A DNA stretch of 15,291 bases, from positions 1 through 15,291 of the forward strand of contig JAITMN010000029.1 of assembly GCA_031277355.1 (NCBI GenBank), given 5' to 3'. Origin of the DNA: Nevskiaceae bacterium (GTDB lineage: Bacteria > Pseudomonadota > Gammaproteobacteria > Steroidobacterales > Steroidobacteraceae). The notes under the pieces are model-generated. The model saw only the letters and a list, made by a program, of their open reading frames with translations. It was not told where the DNA came from and did no database searches. Positions 12,262 through 15,291 of the stretch are shown piece by piece. Numbering within the stretch: position 1 is the first letter of the stretch; each line of letters begins with the position of its first letter. The translations under genes and the position numbers were made by a program.

Positions 12262-13980
12262 CTACCGGGCAGATGCGATCGGTGTGGTGCGAAAACGAAA
12301 CGGCTCGTCCAATCCCTTGGACCAGCGCGCGTCACGGCCATAAACATCCGGCCGGAAGTTCAGTGCGCCACTGCCATCGACCCAGGCAGTCCAATAGACC
12401 AGCAGTATCGGCACGCGCTGCGGCAGCGTGACGTTTTGCAACTTGCCCGCCTGTATCGCCGCATCGATATTCGCACGACTCCATTTCACCGGATCATTCA
12501 GCAGAATTTCCGCCAATTCGAACGGGCGCTCCACGCGCACGCAACCGGAACTGGTCAGCCGATCATTCTTCTCGAACAGCGATTTCGATGGCGTGTCGTG
12601 CAGATACACGGCATAGGGATTTGGAAACATGAACTTCACGCGGCCCAGCGCATTGGTCGGCCCCGGGTCCTGGCGCAAGGTGTAGGGAATGTTACCGGTG
12701 GAAAAACGCGACCAGTCCACCGACGAGGGTTCAACATCGCGGCCCGCGCTATCGATCACACGCAAGCCTTTGCGCGTGATCGACTCCGCATCGCGCTTGG
12801 CCGCAGGCAGGATGTCGTTCTTGATGATGCCGGGCGGCACGGTCCAGGTCGGATTGAGCACCAGATAATTGATCTCGGAGCGATACTCGGGCGTTTGGCG
12901 ATACTCCTTGCCCACCTGCGCGCGGCTGTTCCATTCCAGCTTGCCGTCCTTGGCCACATACACCTGCTGCGAGGCAATGTTGACGACGACGAACTGCGGC
13001 GGCAGATCAAACAGCAACACGCGGCAACGATCCAGATTCACGCGCAGCGTGCGGATGCGTTGCTCCACCGGAATGTTCAACTGCGCCAACGTGCCGGCGC
13101 CCACCACGCCATCGGTGGCAAGGCCCATGCGACGCTGGAATTCAAGCACTGCGGCGACGAGCGGTTCGTCATAGACATTCGGATCAGCCGATGAAGCCGC
13201 AGCGGTGGCATCTGCCTCCGACAAGTCGCCCGTGATGGCAAGACGTTCCCGCAGCACCGGCACGCGCGGATCGGAGACTCCCGGCTTCAACGCCGCGCCC
13301 GGCGCAATCGCGCGCCAGCCACCGCGCAGCGCGATGGCGTTGAAGCGCGCCAGTTCGCGTCGCAGCGCCAGATACAACGGCAAGGTTGGGCGTTCATCGC
13401 GAATACGCGCCGCCAGGTCCGGCGACGTCAACGCTTTTTGAATCTCCACCACCGGATCAAATCCGGGTATGTGCCGCTCCAGATTCCAACCCGAGTTCAG
13501 CGTCACCGGATCGACCTTGCCAAACCCAAGGTGATAGCCCAGGCGGATCGCCGCCTCCGTCATCAGGATATCGAACTCCGCGCGCTGATAATCCGTGGTG
13601 GCGGGCTGCGCCAACTCGTTCACCATCCGCACCAGTTGCGTGAAGTGATAGTCGGCGGGCGTCAGGCCATCGTCCACGCTGTCGCGCACTGCGTCGAGCA
13701 GCACCTGCACGCGCGTGGCGTCGCTCCACACCGGCGCAAAACCGCGCGCGGCATAGAACTGCTCGATCACGGCAAAGGCGGCGAGCGCTTCACCGCGCAG
13801 CGCAGGAGATTCTTCGGCCGCGAGGTCGGAGAGACGATTGGCAATCGCGACGGCTGCGCCCGCCACCGGCTGCTGCGCCGCCACGGCCTGCGCCATCACC
13901 CGCCCCGGCGCGGCCCACAACAACGCCATCGCCGCCGACAGCGCCAACCTTGCAATCCATTGACCAGTCCATCTGCCCAT
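12262..13980 (-). CDS. L,D-transpeptidase of the YcbB/LdtD type
   Basis: This 572-residue periplasmic enzyme makes 3-3 cross-links in peptidoglycan. A signal peptide (about 1-30, ending near VMA-QA) is followed by the YcbB scaffold domain (GLTPADYHF 105-113, DPVTLNSGWNL 157-167, LYLALRRELARFNAIA 202-217). Next comes a peptidoglycan-binding repeat (FQRRMGLATDGVVGAGTL 281-298), then RTLRVNLDRCRVLL and the YkuD catalytic domain from about 330. Catalytic residues are H461 and C480 in TSSGCVRVERP, with R482. Length and order match E. coli LdtD. Such enzymes escape most beta-lactams except carbapenems and can support growth when PBPs are blocked, relevant beside a Cre system. The start ATG follows GGAGGGG closely. 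A CATACT -10-like element is seen about 70 bases upstream on the minus strand, with no good -35. Confidence 0.93.
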   Translation of the reverse strand: MGRWTGQWIARLALSAAMALLWAAPGRVMAQAVAAQQPVAGAAVAIANRLSDLAAEESPALRGEALAAFAVIEQFYAARGFAPVWSDATRVQVLLDAVRDSVDDGLTPADYHFTQLVRMVNELAQPATTDYQRAEFDILMTEAAIRLGYHLGFGKVDPVTLNSGWNLERHIPGFDPVVEIQKALTSPDLAARIRDERPTLPLYLALRRELARFNAIALRGGWRAIAPGAALKPGVSDPRVPVLRERLAITGDLSEADATAAASSADPNVYDEPLVAAVLEFQRRMGLATDGVVGAGTLAQLNIPVEQRIRTLRVNLDRCRVLLFDLPPQFVVVNIASQQVYVAKDGKLEWNSRAQVGKEYRQTPEYRSEINYLVLNPTWTVPPGIIKNDILPAAKRDAESITRKGLRVIDSAGRDVEPSSVDWSRFSTGNIPYTLRQDPGPTNALGRVKFMFPNPYAVYLHDTPSKSLFEKNDRLTSSGCVRVERPFELAEILLNDPVKWSRANIDAAIQAGKLQNVTLPQRVPILLVYWTAWVDGSGALNFRPDVYGRDARWSKGLDEPFRFRTTPIASAR

Positions 13981-14085
13981 TGCCCCTCCATGGCTGCAAG
14001 AATCACGGCGAGCGGCCTGCGCCCGCCGTCAATCGCTCCGACCGGCGACAAGTATGCCCCAGGTTGCGCGCCTGCGATCAATCCT

Positions 14086-14115
14086 GACAAAACTGCGGCG
14101 GGACGAACGCCCCGC
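14086..14115 (-). terminator. Likely terminator of the SnoaL-like gene
   Basis: On the minus strand, 43 bases after the stop of the SnoaL-like gene, GCGGGGC and GTCCCGC (14098-14115) form a 7-bp stem with one G-U pair and a GTTC loop. A TTTT run (14089-14092) follows after five bases. The distance to the T run is longer than ideal. The rest of the 177-base gap (13981-14157) holds the promoter region of the transpeptidase gene and a short ACCCC/GGGGT hairpin near 14130-14142; I see no gene in it. Confidence 0.45.
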
Positions 14116-14157
14116 GCAGATTCGGGCGCACCCCGGAGGGGTCGGTGCGGACCCGTG

Positions 14158-14700
14158 CTACTTGCGCGGATCGCGCTCGCGCAACCCCGGATACACCACG
14201 TCGCGGTTTTGCAGCGACTCGTTGTAAACCTTGCGCTTCGTGAACAGCCAGCGCCCATCCCGCTTCACCAGTTCATCCTCGTAGTGCCCGAAGTAGAGCA
14301 ATTGCACGTCTTTCTGCGGCGTGTTGTTCGTCAGCGCAAACCAATAGGCGACGGTCTTGGCCGTGTTGCCATCCACATCGATCACATGGTTGATGATCTG
14401 ATGCCGCGTGCGCGGACGCGAAGTGGCCCCTTCGGGAATATCCACCGCGCGACCGCCCCCAAAGTCCGACATCGCCTTGCGAATCGCCTCCTTGCCCACC
14501 TCCACGCCGCCGACCCAATCCAGCACACCTTCGTCGGCCCAGGTGCTCATCACCGTTTCGATATCGCCGGCATCCACCGCCACCATGTAACGGTTCGACA
14601 GATTCTCGATCTCGGCCCGGTCATCGGCATACCCGGCCTTGGTCATGCCCGGAAGCAGCAGCGCAAACGCTGCGGCAAGTGTCCCCATCAAAGTTTTCAT
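14158..14700 (-). CDS. Exported SnoaL-like (NTF2-fold) protein
   Basis: This 180-residue protein has a signal peptide (hydrophobic 6-17, cleavage after TKA at 22 or GYA at 25) and one SnoaL-like domain. DDRAEIENLSNRYMVAVDAGD (26-46) is the opening helix, STWADEGVLDWVGG (52-65) the first strand pair, and GKEAIRKAM, TRHQIINHVIDVDGNTAKTVAYW (98-120) and GHYEDELVKRDGRWLFTKRKVY (138-159) complete the cone. Members with this pattern include scytalone-dehydratase-like and steroid-isomerase-like proteins; H100 and acidic residues D43/D61 point into the usual pocket (inferred from the family layout). A substrate cannot be named. Export is unusual for catalytic members but common among uncharacterised ones. 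GGGAG lies seven bases before the ATG. It is divergent from arsC across 75 bases. Confidence 0.87.
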   Translation of the reverse strand: MKTLMGTLAAAFALLLPGMTKAGYADDRAEIENLSNRYMVAVDAGDIETVMSTWADEGVLDWVGGVEVGKEAIRKAMSDFGGGRAVDIPEGATSRPRTRHQIINHVIDVDGNTAKTVAYWFALTNNTPQKDVQLLYFGHYEDELVKRDGRWLFTKRKVYNESLQNRDVVYPGLRERDPRK

Positions 14701-14775
14701 GTTTTTTCTCCCGATTACACCCGCACCTGCAGAATACTAACCCGATGATCACTGGCTTACACAGGAGCCCCGACC

Positions 14776-15273
14776 ATGAGCGCCATCACCATCTATCACA
14801 ACCCCGCCTGCGGCACCTCGCGCAATGTGCTGGCGCTGATCCGCAGCAGCGGCGAGGAACCCACGGTCATCGAATACCTGAAAACACCGCCCTCCCGCGC
14901 AACGCTGGTCAAGCTGCTGACCGATGCAAAGATGAGCGTGCGCGAAGTGCTGCGCGAAAAAGGCACACCCTACGCCGAACTTGGCCTCGCCGATCCAAAG
15001 TGGACCGACGAACAATTGCTCGACTTCATCGAGCAGCATCCCATCCTGATCAATCGCCCCATCGTGGTCACGCCGCTGGGCACGCGCCTGTGCCGCCCTT
15101 CGGAAACCGTGCTCGACATCCTTCCCGCACACGACCACGAGGAACATCAACGCCTCAAGGCGACGACGTCGGCGGCGCTGGCCGCTCACGAATTGGATGG
15201 CGATACACTCCACGCTCTGTCGCAAGCCCGGATGCATGCACGTCACTCCGCGCTTGATGACCTGATGGACTGA
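14776..15273 (+). CDS. arsC: Arsenate reductase (glutaredoxin type)
   Basis: This 165-residue cytoplasmic enzyme reduces arsenate to arsenite with glutathione and glutaredoxin. It is very close to the E. coli/R773 ArsC: ITIYHNPACGTSRN with catalytic C12, the arginine triad R60, R94 and R107 that binds arsenate, HPILINRPIVVTPLGTRLCRP (88-108) and VLDIL (112-116). E. coli ArsC has 141 residues; here about 25 more follow, rich in His and Asp (for example HDHEEHQ at 119-125 and MHARH at 153-157). AGGAG lies eight bases before the ATG. No ArsR gene is in the window, and I see no clear ArsR operator in the 75-base divergent gap, only weak AATACT/TAGTAT -10-like boxes. It could serve housekeeping arsenate reduction rather than a full ars operon. 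Confidence 0.94.
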   Translation: MSAITIYHNPACGTSRNVLALIRSSGEEPTVIEYLKTPPSRATLVKLLTDAKMSVREVLREKGTPYAELGLADPKWTDEQLLDFIEQHPILINRPIVVTPLGTRLCRPSETVLDILPAHDHEEHQRLKATTSAALAAHELDGDTLHALSQARMHARHSALDDLMD

Positions 15274-15277
15274 TCGC

Positions 15278-15291
15278 ATGTCTCTGCCGCA
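15278..15291 (+). CDS. Possible start of the next gene (partial)
   Basis: Four bases after the arsC stop an ATG opens a frame reading MSLP before the window ends. The tight spacing fits an operon with arsC, but no strong Shine-Dalgarno is visible and four codons cannot identify a product. Confidence 0.3.

Noticed and set aside
12436..14748. Long plus-strand frames (252 and 436 codons) antisense to the transpeptidase and SnoaL-like genes
   Set aside because: Shadows of strongly supported minus-strand genes, with no signal peptide or motif of their own.

Overview
The window looks like ordinary high-GC chromosomal DNA of a gammaproteobacterium. The grounds are a complete CreB/CreC/CreD envelope-stress locus with close resemblance to the enterobacterial/pseudomonad/xanthomonad proteins, a YbiI-type DksA-like zinc-finger protein, an RhlE helicase, a YcbB/LdtD-type L,D-transpeptidase and a glutaredoxin-type ArsC. 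The genus cannot be fixed from sequence alone. The many secreted proteins of the DUF6152, SnoaL-like and secreted-methyltransferase kinds would suit an environmental lineage such as Nevskiales, Steroidobacterales or Xanthomonadales (inference). I see no prophage, insertion sequence, CRISPR array or classical defence island.

Layout. 1-186: a tRNA-Thr(UGU) gene with its -10 box, followed at once by the orphan C-terminal tail of a glyoxalase/VOC-family gene. 173-4656 (minus strand): a tightly packed operon read DUF4159 protein -> creB -> creC -> creD. creB/creC abut stop-to-start, and a structured, repeat-bearing 93-base gap separates creC from creD. 4729-7233 (plus): a DksA/TraR-type zinc-finger protein, an EntS-like MFS exporter that may be read from a leaderless GTG start, and a predicted Tat-exported lipoprotein of the dienelactone hydrolase family whose ribosome-binding site lies in an inverted repeat. 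7267-8763 (plus): a hairpin containing an extended -10 promoter, a repeated-hairpin 5' leader and the DEAD-box helicase rhlE. 8782-9528 (minus): a secreted SAM-methyltransferase-like protein. 9595-11530 (plus): an unrecognised exported protein, then a two-gene cassette of a DUF6152 protein and a lipoprotein. 11539-14700 (minus): a helical lipoprotein, an L,D-transpeptidase and an exported SnoaL-like protein. 14776-15291 (plus): arsC and the first codons of the next gene.

How the genes fit together. The dominant theme is the cell envelope. Cre is a two-component system known in several gammaproteobacteria to respond to carbon state and to beta-lactam/PBP inhibition. The DUF4159 protein in the same operon is exported. 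The window also holds an L,D-transpeptidase (a beta-lactam-tolerant cross-linking enzyme), and at least eight of the fourteen complete protein genes carry an export or lipoprotein signal. A functional link between Cre and the transpeptidase is only an inference from proximity.

I did not find a clear previously undescribed system. The best second-look items are the DUF4159-cre operon with its creC-creD repeat element, the duplicated-hairpin leader of rhlE with its promoter buried in a palindrome, the VOC-gene tail abutting the tRNA, the ribosome-site hairpin of the hydrolase, and the mature N-terminal His-His of the DUF6152 protein.
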